The translations under genes were made by a program, and so were the position numbers. From Neolewinella xylanilytica (GTDB lineage Bacteria; Bacteroidota; Bacteroidia; Chitinophagales; Saprospiraceae), in assembly GCF_002934605.1 (NCBI RefSeq), contig NZ_PTJC01000005.1, forward strand, positions 372,001 to 436,000: a stretch of DNA of 64,000 nucleotides, read 5' to 3'. Shown one piece after another: positions 45,558 through 54,351 of the stretch. A model generated the notes under the pieces. That model had not been told where the DNA came from. It did no database searches and saw only the letters and a program-made list of their open reading frames with translations. Position 1 is the first letter of the stretch. Every line of letters starts with the position of its first letter.

Positions 45558-46139
45558 TTATGAATGGACGCCAGACGGGGTCAGTCCTATACTACGGGCG
45601 AACGAACGCCAGGCAAACCGCTTAACTTCGTTCGGAGCAACGTCACCGGAACGGTAGGCCGTGATGGTCGTATCGATCATACCACCGAAGAGGAAGAAAA
45701 GCCAGGCCGGCGTGAGCTGTCGGTCGATAAGTCCCCTGCTCTGGAGTAAGGTGATCAGGGCGTACCAGGTGTCCTTTATGTTTTCGTATTCCACGCCGGC
45801 CGCGACCGGGGCGTCGGGCAGGTCGGGAGTCCGGTAGTGTAGCTTTGTCAGAAAGGCATACTGATGATTGCAATCGATGCCCGCATAGAGCATCAGCTCG
45901 AGTTGGCGGACGGGGTCCGAACTGGCCCGATAAGCTTCCCGCATGGCGCGTTGGCAGACCACATTCATCTCGGTAGCGCAGGTTGCGATCAATTCCTCGC
46001 GTCCCGTAAAGTAGCGATGGAGGGTCCGACGCGTCACGCCCGCACGGGCCGCTACGGCTTCCAGGTTGGCGGACAGGTCGTCGTTCAAGACGATCACTGC
46101 CGCTTCGATGATACGCTGCTTGGTGGGTATGTCGCTCAT
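45558..46139 (-). CDS. TetR/AcrR family regulator
   Basis: 193 residues. The helix-turn-helix is in the first 50 residues (RIIEAAVIVLNDD, AVAARAGVTRRTLHRYFTGR). The ligand domain (about 60-190) is not close to a named group and contains aromatic clusters (CNHQYAFLTKLHY, WLFFLFGGMIDTT). It is upstream of and close to the epoxide-hydrolase-like gene, with a palindrome 10 bases before its own start, so repression of itself and the hydrolase is likely, with a small-molecule inducer. Confidence 0.9.
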   Translation of the reverse strand: MSDIPTKQRIIEAAVIVLNDDLSANLEAVAARAGVTRRTLHRYFTGREELIATCATEMNVVCQRAMREAYRASSDPVRQLELMLYAGIDCNHQYAFLTKLHYRTPDLPDAPVAAGVEYENIKDTWYALITLLQSRGLIDRQLTPAWLFFLFGGMIDTTITAYRSGDVAPNEVKRFAWRSFARSIGLTPSGVHS

Positions 46140-46149
46140 TTATGTCTTA

Positions 46150-46167
46150 TGTCACTTATTTGTGACA
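46150..46167. promoter_or_regulatory. Palindromic operator upstream of the TetR gene
   Basis: TGTCAC-TTATTT-GTGACA, a perfect 6-bp inverted repeat with a 6-base spacer, flanked by TTA and ATAA. It is 11 bases upstream of the regulator's start codon, the usual place for an autoregulatory operator. Confidence 0.65.
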
Positions 46168-46330
46168 ATAACGGGTGTGATGCGGGTTAGTTGTTCAGGA
46201 GGCGTTTTTTATTGGATAGGGGCTGAGTAGGGAGCCAGGTGAAAAGGGGGACAAAAGGAGTCAGGAGCGGGCTACTGGGAGGTGGTAATTGAGACCGGTT
46301 AGCGCCTTCGCTGGGGGGAATGTGTCTGCC

Positions 46331-46447
46331 TCGCGGTCGGAGACCGCTGCTTACTGTCGCGGTCGGAGACCGCGTTGTACTTCCGCGGTCGGAGACCGCA
46401 TCTTACTTCGCGGCCGGAGGCCGCTTTGTACTAGCGGGGGCCGGAAG
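46331..46447. repeat. Tandem array of 15-bp palindromes at a 26-bp period
   Basis: GCGGTCGGAGACCGC occurs at 46331-46345, 46357-46371 and 46383-46397, a variant GCGGCCGGAGGCCGC at 46408-46422, and a degenerate unit from about 46432. Each is a 6-bp inverted repeat around GGA, spaced by 10-11 bases that share a TTACTTC-like core. The last unit enters the 3' end of the ThuA gene, whose stop codon is at 46431-46433. Confidence 0.8.
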
Positions 46448-47399
46448 CCGCCTTGAACGTCCGACGGGTGGCTTCATCAGCAGTGGGGAAATCGTCGGGA
46501 ATCTCCTGCGTCACCTCGCCCGTGGCCGCCCACTCCACCCCCCGCAGGAAGCTGGTGATAAACCCTACGCCCTGGATCGATTGCGTGTCGTGGCCGAGGG
46601 TAGTGTGGAAGATGCGGCCGTCTCCGTAAGTAACGGTCATCAGCACCGGCTCGTGGCGGTTGGTAGGGGCGGTATCGGACAGGTCTTTACCGGTCGCCAG
46701 GACGGTCAGGTTTTCGGCGGGGCCCCGCATCATGGCGTAGCACTCGTCGGCGGTGGTCATCCAGGTGTCGGGCATGCCCTGGGTGATGGGGTGGTCCTTT
46801 TCGCGGACGGTTACCGGAAATTCATGCTGGGCACCGTGGATTCCCCCTTTACCCGGCGAGTCATCGCGGATGAGCTCCCCACGGTTGTCGTAATAGACGT
46901 ACGGACCGCTGCTTTCATCGCGGCCGCCCCAGCCCCCGAGTCCGATCATTCGGTTGTAGGCGGGCCATTCCGGAAAGGAATTGTCGGCGGCGTGTACGGA
47001 CACGAACCCCCCACCGTTCTTCACGAATGCGTCGAATGCGGCCTGGGTAGCCTTCGGCCAGGGGGCGGCCTGCCAGCCGAAATTGGAGATGACGACGTCG
47101 TAGTCCGCAAAGTCGGGGGCGAAGTCCGGGTCGGGTTGCGGCTTGGGTAGGTCTTCGCTCGGGCCGGCCCCCGCCAGGGGCAGGAAGTCGGCCTCCTCGT
47201 CGGCGTTCCAGGTGTAGGCGCTGCGCCGTACATCCACGGTGAACAGCCCGGTATCTTCCAGGTACTGCTTCATCATGACCGTCGATTTCGGCCAGACGAC
47301 GTGATTGTTCTGGCCGTCGACGATGAGGACCCTAATCTGGGCGGTAGCGGGGAGGGTGAGTGCGAGAAGTAGGGTGGGGAGCAGGATTGTTCGGGACAC
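46431..47399 (-). CDS. ThuA-domain protein, secreted
   Basis: About 322 residues starting with GTG at 47399. The signal peptide ends LPATAQ. The ThuA (glutamine-amidotransferase-like) domain starts IRVLIVDGQNNHVVWPKST, with DYDVVISNFGWQAAPWPKAT, FVKNGGGFVSVHAADNSFPEW and GDGRIFHTTLGHDTQSIQG. Proteins of this family are linked to trehalose or other carbohydrate use and are often exported in Bacteroidota; no activity is proven. Upstream non-ATG starts would add a non-signal N-region, so 47399 is preferred. Its final codons lie in the palindrome array. Confidence 0.85.
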   Translation of the reverse strand: MSRTILLPTLLLALTLPATAQIRVLIVDGQNNHVVWPKSTVMMKQYLEDTGLFTVDVRRSAYTWNADEEADFLPLAGAGPSEDLPKPQPDPDFAPDFADYDVVISNFGWQAAPWPKATQAAFDAFVKNGGGFVSVHAADNSFPEWPAYNRMIGLGGWGGRDESSGPYVYYDNRGELIRDDSPGKGGIHGAQHEFPVTVREKDHPITQGMPDTWMTTADECYAMMRGPAENLTVLATGKDLSDTAPTNRHEPVLMTVTYGDGRIFHTTLGHDTQSIQGVGFITSFLRGVEWAATGEVTQEIPDDFPTADEATRRTFKAASGPR

Positions 47400-47409
47400 G
47401 GGTAGTAGG

Positions 47410-47694
47410 TTACCGGAGCGGGAATAAGGTCGTACCGCTCCGCTGCGGGAGATCGATTTCGGCCCCAAAAGGTAATGGCTTCCGCCGACTATTGGTATCG
47501 AGCTTTACAGCCAGACGCTGGAATACGCCGTTTTCCCGGTGCGTAAACCCGACCGACTCTATCTCGCCGTTACGGGTATCGGCCCTTTACCGCAAACTAA
47601 ATCCAACGGGTTTAGAACGTTGCGCTCCGCTAAGCGCACCAGAGAAAGCGGTAAGCGTGCCGGCCAGGAGAAAGCGGAGCAGCCTTACTTTTAC
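47410..47694 (-). pseudogene. Possible decayed small secreted protein
   Basis: One minus-strand frame from 47694 to a stop at 47410 has a signal-peptide-like start (VKVRLLRFLLAGTLTAFSGA) and a protein-like remainder (NGEIESVGFTHRENGVFQRL, ending TTLFPLR). It is broken by one TAA at 47587-47589, and no start codon precedes the signal segment (GTA stands where ATG would be expected). This looks like a small exported protein of about 93 residues that has lost its start and gained a stop. Chance is not excluded. Confidence 0.35.
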
Positions 47695-47739
47695 GTTAGC
47701 ACTACGTGGTAGCTAGCCTCAACACCGAACTACAGGCCG

Positions 47740-48315
47740 ATGGAACCGGCGAAAATCGATGACATCAAAGCGGGAAACGTGGCGGCTTTTCGGGCACTCT
47801 TCGATGCGGAGTACGACCGGCTCGCCAATTTCGCGCTCCGTTACGTCGGCGAAACCGCGGTGGCGGAAGATATCGTACAGGACGTATTCGTCGCGCTGTG
47901 GAGCAAGCGGGCAGAATTATCGATCCAGGTATCGTTGAAGGCATACCTGTACCAATCCGTACGGAACGGTTGCCTCAATCACCTGAAATCACGTAAGGTC
48001 CGGACGACCTACGCCGCGAGCGTGGACGCCCGGCACTGGGAACACCCCACCCTGGAGGAACAGATCGATGCGGAAAGTTTAGGCCGGATGGTCCAGCGTT
48101 GCGTCACGGAGATGCCGAAGGAGCGCCAGCGGATTTTTCGCCTCAGTCGGGAAGAAGGGCTCAAGTACCGGGAGATCGCCGTGGAACTGGGCTTATCCGT
48201 TAAAACGGTGGAAGCGCAGATGGGCAAGGCGCTGCAGTTCCTGCGCGGGCGGCTGAGCGATTTTTTGCCCTTGCTCCTGCTGAATTGGATGTACACCTTT
48301 TTTCACGTGCCGTAA
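47740..48315 (+). CDS. ECF RNA polymerase sigma-70 factor (FecI-type)
   Basis: 191 residues. Region 2 is in ALFDAEYDRLANFALRYVGE with DIVQDVFVALWSKR; region 4 has the helix-turn-helix LKYREIAVELGLSVKTVEAQ. This is the Bacteroidota sigma-70 family factor group that pairs with FecR anti-sigma proteins. It is the first gene of a four-gene block with FecR, an STN-domain protein and a TonB receptor, so it probably drives a surface-signalling regulon. The gap to fecR is 80 bases. Confidence 0.93.
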   Translation: MEPAKIDDIKAGNVAAFRALFDAEYDRLANFALRYVGETAVAEDIVQDVFVALWSKRAELSIQVSLKAYLYQSVRNGCLNHLKSRKVRTTYAASVDARHWEHPTLEEQIDAESLGRMVQRCVTEMPKERQRIFRLSREEGLKYREIAVELGLSVKTVEAQMGKALQFLRGRLSDFLPLLLLNWMYTFFHVP

Positions 48316-48395
48316 GGGTGGGGGGCCACCGAGTTGTCTCCACCACGAAAGGGAACGAAGAAACCGCATTGTTGACTGGTACGGGCAGCCGCTAA

Positions 48396-49394
48396 ATGAC
48401 CGAAATGAAAGACATTGATTTTACCATCGTAGCGAAATATCTGGCGGGGGAAGCTAGTGAGGCCGAGCAACACGCGGTCGACACCTGGCGGGTATCGAAC
48501 GAAAAGGAGTTTCGCCGGCTGAGCGAACTATGGACGGCGGGCGGGGCGCGGTCTGCGGTAACCGATGTCACCTTCGATAAAGCGGCGGCCTGGGAAAAGA
48601 CCGTCGCCAGACTGGATGGGGAAATGAGGAATCCGAAAAGCAGCAGCTCACCGCCGCGGGTAAGGCAATTACGCTACTGGACAATGCGGGTAGCGGCCGT
48701 GCTGCTGGTGATAGCGGGAACTGCCTACCTGATTTGGTCACCAACGACACCGCTAGATGCGGCGCTCCGGGTAACGGCTGCTCCGGGCGAAGCGCCCGCC
48801 GTGCTGCCGGATGGATCACGGGTGACCCTGCGGGAAGGTGCCGCACTGCAATACCGGACCGACTTTGCCGAGGAAAGGAGCCTGGTATTGGAAGGGACGG
48901 CCTTTTTCGAAGTGGCCGAAGACGAATCTTCCCCCTTCCGGATTCGCACGGATGACCTGCGCGTAACGGTCATCGGCACCACCTTTTACGTAGATGCCGA
49001 GCAGTCGGTCGTGGGGGTCGTCTCCGGCGTGGTCCGCGTAGAAGAGCTGGACGGCGGGACGGACACCTTGCGGGCCGGGCAAATGATCCGCTACGGTCGT
49101 GACGCGAACGGGCTCGTGGGGATCGAGCCCCTGGAGCAAAACGACCTGTTCTGGAAAACCGGCGTGCTGAGCTTTGCCGATCGCCCCCTCGGGGAAGTAT
49201 TGACGACGCTACGCGAGGCTTATGGGGTCAGGATCGATTTTGACGCGACGGGGTCGGAAAGTTGTCGGTATACCGGCCGCCTGAAGGAAGCCTCCGCGGA
49301 CGTTGTGCTGGATCAGCTGGCGATTACGCTGGGATTGAAAGTGACCGAAGCCGGCCCCGGCCACTTCGTGGTCCTCGACGCGGACTGCGACTGA
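48396..49394 (+). CDS. FecR family anti-sigma/sensor protein
   Basis: 332 residues. A cytoplasmic N-terminal part (DIDFTIVAKYLAGEASEAEQ, DUF4880-like) is followed by one transmembrane segment (MRVAAVLLVIAGTAYLIW, about 90-108), a periplasmic FecR beta-domain (EGTAFFEVAEDESSPFRIRT, VTVIGTTFYVDAE) and a DUF4974 C-terminal part (LSFADRPLGEVLTTLREAYG). It would hold the sigma factor and respond to an outer-membrane signal. Its stop overlaps the start of the STN-domain gene (TGATG), so the two are coupled. Confidence 0.93.
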   Translation: MTEMKDIDFTIVAKYLAGEASEAEQHAVDTWRVSNEKEFRRLSELWTAGGARSAVTDVTFDKAAAWEKTVARLDGEMRNPKSSSSPPRVRQLRYWTMRVAAVLLVIAGTAYLIWSPTTPLDAALRVTAAPGEAPAVLPDGSRVTLREGAALQYRTDFAEERSLVLEGTAFFEVAEDESSPFRIRTDDLRVTVIGTTFYVDAEQSVVGVVSGVVRVEELDGGTDTLRAGQMIRYGRDANGLVGIEPLEQNDLFWKTGVLSFADRPLGEVLTTLREAYGVRIDFDATGSESCRYTGRLKEASADVVLDQLAITLGLKVTEAGPGHFVVLDADCD

Positions 49395-51049
49395 TGGGCC
49401 GTTCGCTTCTCCAGTTAGCGGTGTTCGTGGTGCTGGGCGGCGGCGTTTCTGCGCAGACCGGCCACCCGCCCCTTGCCGACAGGGTCGTGTCCATCACTTT
49501 CTCAAGGACCAACCTCAGCGAGGCGCTGCACGCGCTTTCCGAGCTAGCGGACTTTAGTTTCTCGGTGAACGCGGAACTCCTGGCCGGCAGTCCGGTAATC
49601 AGCGGACGCTTCCGGGAGGTAACCGTGCTGGACGTATTGCAACATATCCTCCCCCCGGAGATCGAACTCCGGCATTCCGGCAATTCCGTCATCCTGTTGC
49701 GCGCGCCGGAAGCGCATCGGGAACCGCAAGCTCCCATGGAATATGAGATTCAGGGCGAGGTACGGGATGCGGTCACTGGCCTGCCGCTGAACGGTGCCAC
49801 GGTGGTCGAGGTATCGAGGGGGAAGTCGACCCTAAGTGACCGCGAAGGAAACTTTTCGCTCCGGGTAGTAGCGAGATCCGCTCAGCTCGGATTGTCCTTC
49901 AGTAAGGTCGGCTATCGGGATACGGCTTTGTTGCTGCCCTTCGACGCGCATCCCCCGCGGGTGCTGCTGCTTCCCATCCCCCCCGATGCGCCGCCACCGG
50001 TAACCGCGCTCGCACCCGATAGCTTGCCCCGAACCGTAGAAACGGTGGGGGTCGGCAGGTTGCTGCTATCGCGCGAGCTGGTCATCAGTGCGCGCAACAT
50101 CGCGGGGTACACCACGCGGAAATACCAGCTGTCGTTCACCCCGAGGCTCAGTACCAACTTCAAGATCGCCGGCTCGGTGAAGAACGACTATTCCGTGAAC
50201 CTGCTCGGCGGGTACGGCTACGGCGTTGGGAAAATGGAACTGGGGGGCGTCTTCAATATCGACCGAAAGGACATCTCCGGCCTCCAGGGCAGCGGTGTTT
50301 TTAACCTGGTGGGTGGGGACGTAAACGGTGTGCAACTGGCGGGCGTCGCAAATGTGGTGAGAAACGGGGTCCGGGGCGTGCAGGTAGCCGGCGGGCTCAA
50401 TCTGGTGCGCGGAGACCAGGCAGGATGGCAGGTATCGGGAGGGGGGAACTACGCGGATACCGTATCGGGGAGCCAGATCGGGGTGGTCAACGTCAGTAAG
50501 GTGCAGCGCGGGCTGCAGATCGGCCTCGTCAACGTGAACGATTCGGTCGCCGGGACATCCATCGGCCTGGTCAGCATCGTACGCCGCAAGGGCCACTATA
50601 CGATCGAGGCGGCGGCCACGGAGTTCCTACCGCTCAACCTGACATTGCGGGCAGGTACCACCCGGCTGTACAACATCTACGGTGTCGGCTATGCTACCGG
50701 GCGGGACGAAAGCTATCTCTCGCTTGGATTGGGACTCGGAAGGGTTACTCCCGAACGCCGCAGCTGGCGGCTCCGAAACGAACTTACCCTTAACTGGATA
50801 CAAGGTACGGGCGAGGAGCGGAAGCAGGATCAGGGCCTGGCCCGGTATGACCTGCTGCTGCAAAGGGGATTGACGGGCAACCTTCACCTGCTCGGCGGAC
50901 CGTCGGCCAATTTTCTCGTCTCCTGGGGAGCCGAAGGCGTCGCACTTGCTCACACCGCTCCCTACACGCTGGCGAGCGGTCGCTTCGGCAATAGGCCCTG
51001 GGAGGCCTGGATCGGGTTCAAAGTGGGAATTAGCCTGGCCTTCCGGTAA
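49394..51049 (+). CDS. STN-domain surface protein with beta-repeat C-terminus
   Basis: 551 residues. A signal peptide ends GVSAQ. Residues 25-105 form a secretin/TonB short N-terminal (STN) domain (SEALHALSELADFSFSVNAEL, then VLDVLQHILPPEIELRHSG), then a carboxypeptidase-regulatory-like domain (IQGEVRDAVTGLPLNGATVV). The remainder has repeats such as GVQLAGVANVVRNG and GLQIGLVNVND, like the LA_2272-type surface repeats, and ends SLAFR like an outer-membrane strand. So the STN signalling domain sits on a protein separate from the TonB receptor. It overlaps fecR by one base. Confidence 0.8.
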   Translation: MGRSLLQLAVFVVLGGGVSAQTGHPPLADRVVSITFSRTNLSEALHALSELADFSFSVNAELLAGSPVISGRFREVTVLDVLQHILPPEIELRHSGNSVILLRAPEAHREPQAPMEYEIQGEVRDAVTGLPLNGATVVEVSRGKSTLSDREGNFSLRVVARSAQLGLSFSKVGYRDTALLLPFDAHPPRVLLLPIPPDAPPPVTALAPDSLPRTVETVGVGRLLLSRELVISARNIAGYTTRKYQLSFTPRLSTNFKIAGSVKNDYSVNLLGGYGYGVGKMELGGVFNIDRKDISGLQGSGVFNLVGGDVNGVQLAGVANVVRNGVRGVQVAGGLNLVRGDQAGWQVSGGGNYADTVSGSQIGVVNVSKVQRGLQIGLVNVNDSVAGTSIGLVSIVRRKGHYTIEAAATEFLPLNLTLRAGTTRLYNIYGVGYATGRDESYLSLGLGLGRVTPERRSWRLRNELTLNWIQGTGEERKQDQGLARYDLLLQRGLTGNLHLLGGPSANFLVSWGAEGVALAHTAPYTLASGRFGNRPWEAWIGFKVGISLAFR

Positions 51050-51225
51050 GGCGCCGCACCTGCGCTCCGCCGCCCAAATGCCGCGCAGCTGAGGAGTCGG
51101 GCACAAAAAAATAAAAAAACACGGTCGGCCGATAAGGGTAAATGCGAGCTGAGTTTTCATAGCCGGGTAACCGTGCCGGAGGGATCGCTGATGCCCCGCA
51201 CGTCATGCATCACAAAAACCACCCG

Positions 51226-53583
51226 ATGAAAGCTATTGCTCGTTACCCCTCCTTTCTGATCTGGCTGCTGCTGGCGGCTGTATATGCCGCCCCGGCGTGG
51301 GGCCAGTCTCCGACCACCACCCTCAAGGGCCGGGTAGTGGATGCGGATAACCGGCAACCCGTTCCGCTTGCCACCGTCATTATCGTCGGGTCCAGTCCCC
51401 TTGTCGGTCAGATAACGGACGAGGATGGCTATTTCAAATTGACGGAAGTTGCCCTCGGACGGGTGACTATCCGGGTCAGCTCGCTGGGTTACGAGGATCG
51501 GGTGGTTCCGAACATCGTGCTCATTTCGGGCAAGGAATTTTACGCGGAAGTAGAACTGAAGGAAGCCTTCACTACCCTCGCGGAGGTGGTGGTAAAGCCG
51601 GAAACCGACCGGGGCGGTGTGCAAAACGAGATGGCGCTCGTGTCCAGTCGGTCCCTGTCGATCGAGGCGGCCGAACGCTACGCGGGCGGCATCGGCGATC
51701 CCGCGCGACTGGTGTCTTCCTTTGCCGGCGTGGCCGGTACGGGTGACGGCAATAACGACATTATCGTGCGGGGCAATAATCCGCGCTTCGTGCAGTGGCG
51801 ACTGGAGGGCATTGAGATCCCGAACCCCAACCACTTCAGCGGGGAGGGACTGACCGGAGGCCCCATCAGCGTACTCAACAGCCGCATGTTGGCGAATTCG
51901 AGCTTTTACACCGGCGCCTTTCCCGCGGCTTACGGGAACGTACTTTCCAGCGTATTCGACGTCGATTTCAGGAACGGAAACACCGACAAGCGGGAACACA
52001 GCTTCTCGGTGGGCGCGCTAGGTATTGATTTCACTACGGAAGGGCCCATCGATCGGCAACGGAGGAGCAGTTACCTGGTCAATTACCGGTATTCGACGCT
52101 GGGCTTACTGGATCAGCTCGGCGTGGTCGATTTCGGCGGGGTTCCCCAGTACCAGGATGCCGCTTTCAAGGTGCAAGTACCGACCGGCAAGCTGGGAACG
52201 ATTTTTCTCTTCGGCATGGGCGGCGATAGCCGGATCGATACGGAATACAGAGAGTTTGAAGACAGCGAGCAGGTTACCAGCCGGTATTCCCAACGCTCCC
52301 GGGTCGGGATCGTCGGGGTAAAGCAGGTCATTGCAACGGGGAAGGATGCTTACCTGAAGACGGTAGTGTCTTACTCCGGAAACGGGAGTACGACCGGGGG
52401 CATGCGCGTCTTCGACACGCCGACGCTGGAGGAAGATAGCGATGCCCGCCTTGCGAATACCGCACTGCGCATCAGCAGTACGATCCACCACAAGCTGGGC
52501 GCGCGCCACCTGCTCACCGCCGGCGTGGTAGGGTCTTTTTTTTACTTCGATTTCGCCAGTAAACGGTTTGATGTAGCTGCCGACGAATTCCGGGTGGGGC
52601 AGGACATAACCGGCACGGCCAGCCTGATGCAGGGCTTCACCTCGTGGAAGTGGCGGATTGCCGAGCACCTGTCGCTGGTCAGCGGGTTGCACCTGGAAAA
52701 GACGAGCCTCAATCGGGAAATCAGCTTGGAGCCGCGGGCTTCCCTGCGGTACGATTTCACGGATCGGCAGGCGGTAACGGCGGCCTTCGGAGTACACGGG
52801 AACATGACTTCCCTGAGTAATTACTTCGCTGTCGTGTACGAGGAAGGGCAGCCCATACAACCCAACACGACGCTGAAACTCCTCAAGGCCAGGCATTTCG
52901 TAGTGGGGTACGAGAACCGGCTGTCGGACCAGCTCCGACTGAAGGTGGAGGCCTACTACCAATCGTTGTACGACATCGGGGTCGAGACCGGGGAAAGCAG
53001 CTATTCCCTGATCAACCAGCAGGCGGACTACAGTGACCGCCGCCTGGAAAGTACGGGACTTGGCCGGAACTACGGCATCGACCTCACCCTGGAAAAGTAC
53101 TTTTCGTCCAATTATTACTTTCTAGTCACGGGGTCGCTGTACCAGGCCAGGTACCGGGGTAGCGACGCGGTATGGCGCAACGCCCGCTTCAACGGCAATT
53201 ACCTGGCAAACGTGCTGGTCGGCAAAGAATTTCCGGTCGGAAAGGCACGGAACAATACATGGGCGGTCAACGGGAAATTCAACCTCCTGGGCGCGCGGTA
53301 CCTCATGGCGATCGACCTCGACCGGTCGATTGCCAACGGCTCCGCCGTTTACGATGAAGCGCACGCCTTTACCGATCGCGGTGAGAACGTAATTAGTCTC
53401 AATTTAGCCACCAGTTACCAGGTGAACCGGGAAAAGGTCAGCCATTCGTTTAAGCTGGATGTTCAGAACGTGACCGGGAATGAGGCGGTGATCGACTATT
53501 ACTACAATACTGTCAATCAGCAAATCGAAGAAGGCACGCAACTCTCCCTATTGCCGGTGCTCAGTTACACCCTGAATTTTTGA
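51226..53583 (+). CDS. TonB-dependent receptor with regulatory-like N-terminal domain
   Basis: 785 residues. A signal peptide ends APAWGQ, then a carboxypeptidase-regulatory-like domain (about 25-115: LKGRVVDADNRQPVPLATVI). A plug follows (AARLVSS-type region with GDGNNDIIVRGNNPRFVQWR, LEGIEIPNPNHF) and a barrel ending LLPVLSYTLNF. Unlike SusC it has no SusD partner. Given the sigma/FecR/STN genes directly upstream it is the probable receptor of that signal system, with an iron chelate or other scarce nutrient as ligand. An in-frame start at 51205 is also possible. Confidence 0.9.
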   Translation: MKAIARYPSFLIWLLLAAVYAAPAWGQSPTTTLKGRVVDADNRQPVPLATVIIVGSSPLVGQITDEDGYFKLTEVALGRVTIRVSSLGYEDRVVPNIVLISGKEFYAEVELKEAFTTLAEVVVKPETDRGGVQNEMALVSSRSLSIEAAERYAGGIGDPARLVSSFAGVAGTGDGNNDIIVRGNNPRFVQWRLEGIEIPNPNHFSGEGLTGGPISVLNSRMLANSSFYTGAFPAAYGNVLSSVFDVDFRNGNTDKREHSFSVGALGIDFTTEGPIDRQRRSSYLVNYRYSTLGLLDQLGVVDFGGVPQYQDAAFKVQVPTGKLGTIFLFGMGGDSRIDTEYREFEDSEQVTSRYSQRSRVGIVGVKQVIATGKDAYLKTVVSYSGNGSTTGGMRVFDTPTLEEDSDARLANTALRISSTIHHKLGARHLLTAGVVGSFFYFDFASKRFDVAADEFRVGQDITGTASLMQGFTSWKWRIAEHLSLVSGLHLEKTSLNREISLEPRASLRYDFTDRQAVTAAFGVHGNMTSLSNYFAVVYEEGQPIQPNTTLKLLKARHFVVGYENRLSDQLRLKVEAYYQSLYDIGVETGESSYSLINQQADYSDRRLESTGLGRNYGIDLTLEKYFSSNYYFLVTGSLYQARYRGSDAVWRNARFNGNYLANVLVGKEFPVGKARNNTWAVNGKFNLLGARYLMAIDLDRSIANGSAVYDEAHAFTDRGENVISLNLATSYQVNREKVSHSFKLDVQNVTGNEAVIDYYYNTVNQQIEEGTQLSLLPVLSYTLNF

Positions 53584-53940
53584 ATGGAAACGTGCGACAC
53601 GCACGGTTTAACTAGGGAGGCACCGGCAGGAAACATCGAGTACGTGCATCCCCGCCCGGGGCCCGGGGGGTGCTTTTGTCCTGCCACGCTGGTAGGTAAG
53701 CAAGGATATAGTAAGTTAGCTTCCGTGTCGCTTGCTGCGCGCGAGATGCGGACGGAGCCGGAGCTTCGCCACCCCATTCTGCCGTGCTCCTCGGCGTCAA
53801 AAATTAAATTCAAGTTCCGGCTCATAGCTGTAAATTGTATACCGAGCCTATGCTATCGGTTCCTTTCTACGTCCTGCCGCCCAAAGCTGGATCGGGAACC
53901 CAAGAAAGTCTTCACGCACCGACCCTAAAGTGATTGATTT
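53584..53940. other. Intergenic region with terminator and short repeat
   Basis: 357 bases with no gene. It has a hairpin at 53646-53677 and a segment GCGGACGGAGCCGGAGCTTC at 53751 that recurs with small changes at 57539. AT-rich DNA at 53795-53850 probably holds the osmC promoter. Confidence 0.5.
53646..53677 (+). terminator. Probable terminator after the TonB receptor gene
   Basis: GCATCCCC pairs with GGGGGTGC (one G-U pair), separated by a GC-rich loop, and is followed by TTTT. It lies about 60 bases after the receptor stop. Confidence 0.5.
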
Positions 53941-54351
53941 ATGAACATCTCCGCCCGCCTCGGGGGTAGTTCGGATACCCTCAAAGTGGATCTGGACACC
54001 GCCGGTAATCAAAAGTCCCTAAGCCTACCACCTAAGCCATCTGGTGGGGGCGCTGCCGTCAACGGCGGGGAAATGCTGTTGCTGGCTCTCGCAACCTGTT
54101 ACTACAATGATCTCTACCGGGAAGCCGTGCGTCGTAACCTGCAGATAGACCGTGTCGAGGTAACAGTCAATGGCGTATTCGGGGGGGAAGGCGAGCCCGC
54201 TCAACACATATCTTACGGGGTACGCATCACGGCTGACCGCCACGGCGAGGCCGATATTGATGACTTAATCCGCCACGTGGATCGGGTAGCCGAGATTCAC
54301 AATACCCTACGCCAGGGAATTTCGGTAAGCCTGGAACCGTTGCGCCATTAG
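53941..54351 (+). CDS. OsmC family protein
   Basis: 136 residues. The family core is visible: SGGGAAVNGGEMLLLALATCYYNDLYREA (the first redox cysteine is in LATCYYND), with the strand IDRVEVTVNGVFGGEGEPAQ and the end NTLRQGISVSLEPL. OsmC/Ohr proteins reduce organic peroxides with two cysteines. Here the second one, normally in the CPVSNTL motif, is replaced (VAEIHNTLRQG), so a peroxidase role through a disulfide is doubtful. Single gene, soluble. The length matches the family. Confidence 0.85.
   Translation: MNISARLGGSSDTLKVDLDTAGNQKSLSLPPKPSGGGAAVNGGEMLLLALATCYYNDLYREAVRRNLQIDRVEVTVNGVFGGEGEPAQHISYGVRITADRHGEADIDDLIRHVDRVAEIHNTLRQGISVSLEPLRH

Noticed and set aside
46331..46447. CRISPR-like regular array
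   Set aside because: Units are 15-bp palindromes with 10-11 base linkers that are themselves similar; repeat and spacer lengths are far below CRISPR values and no cas genes are near.
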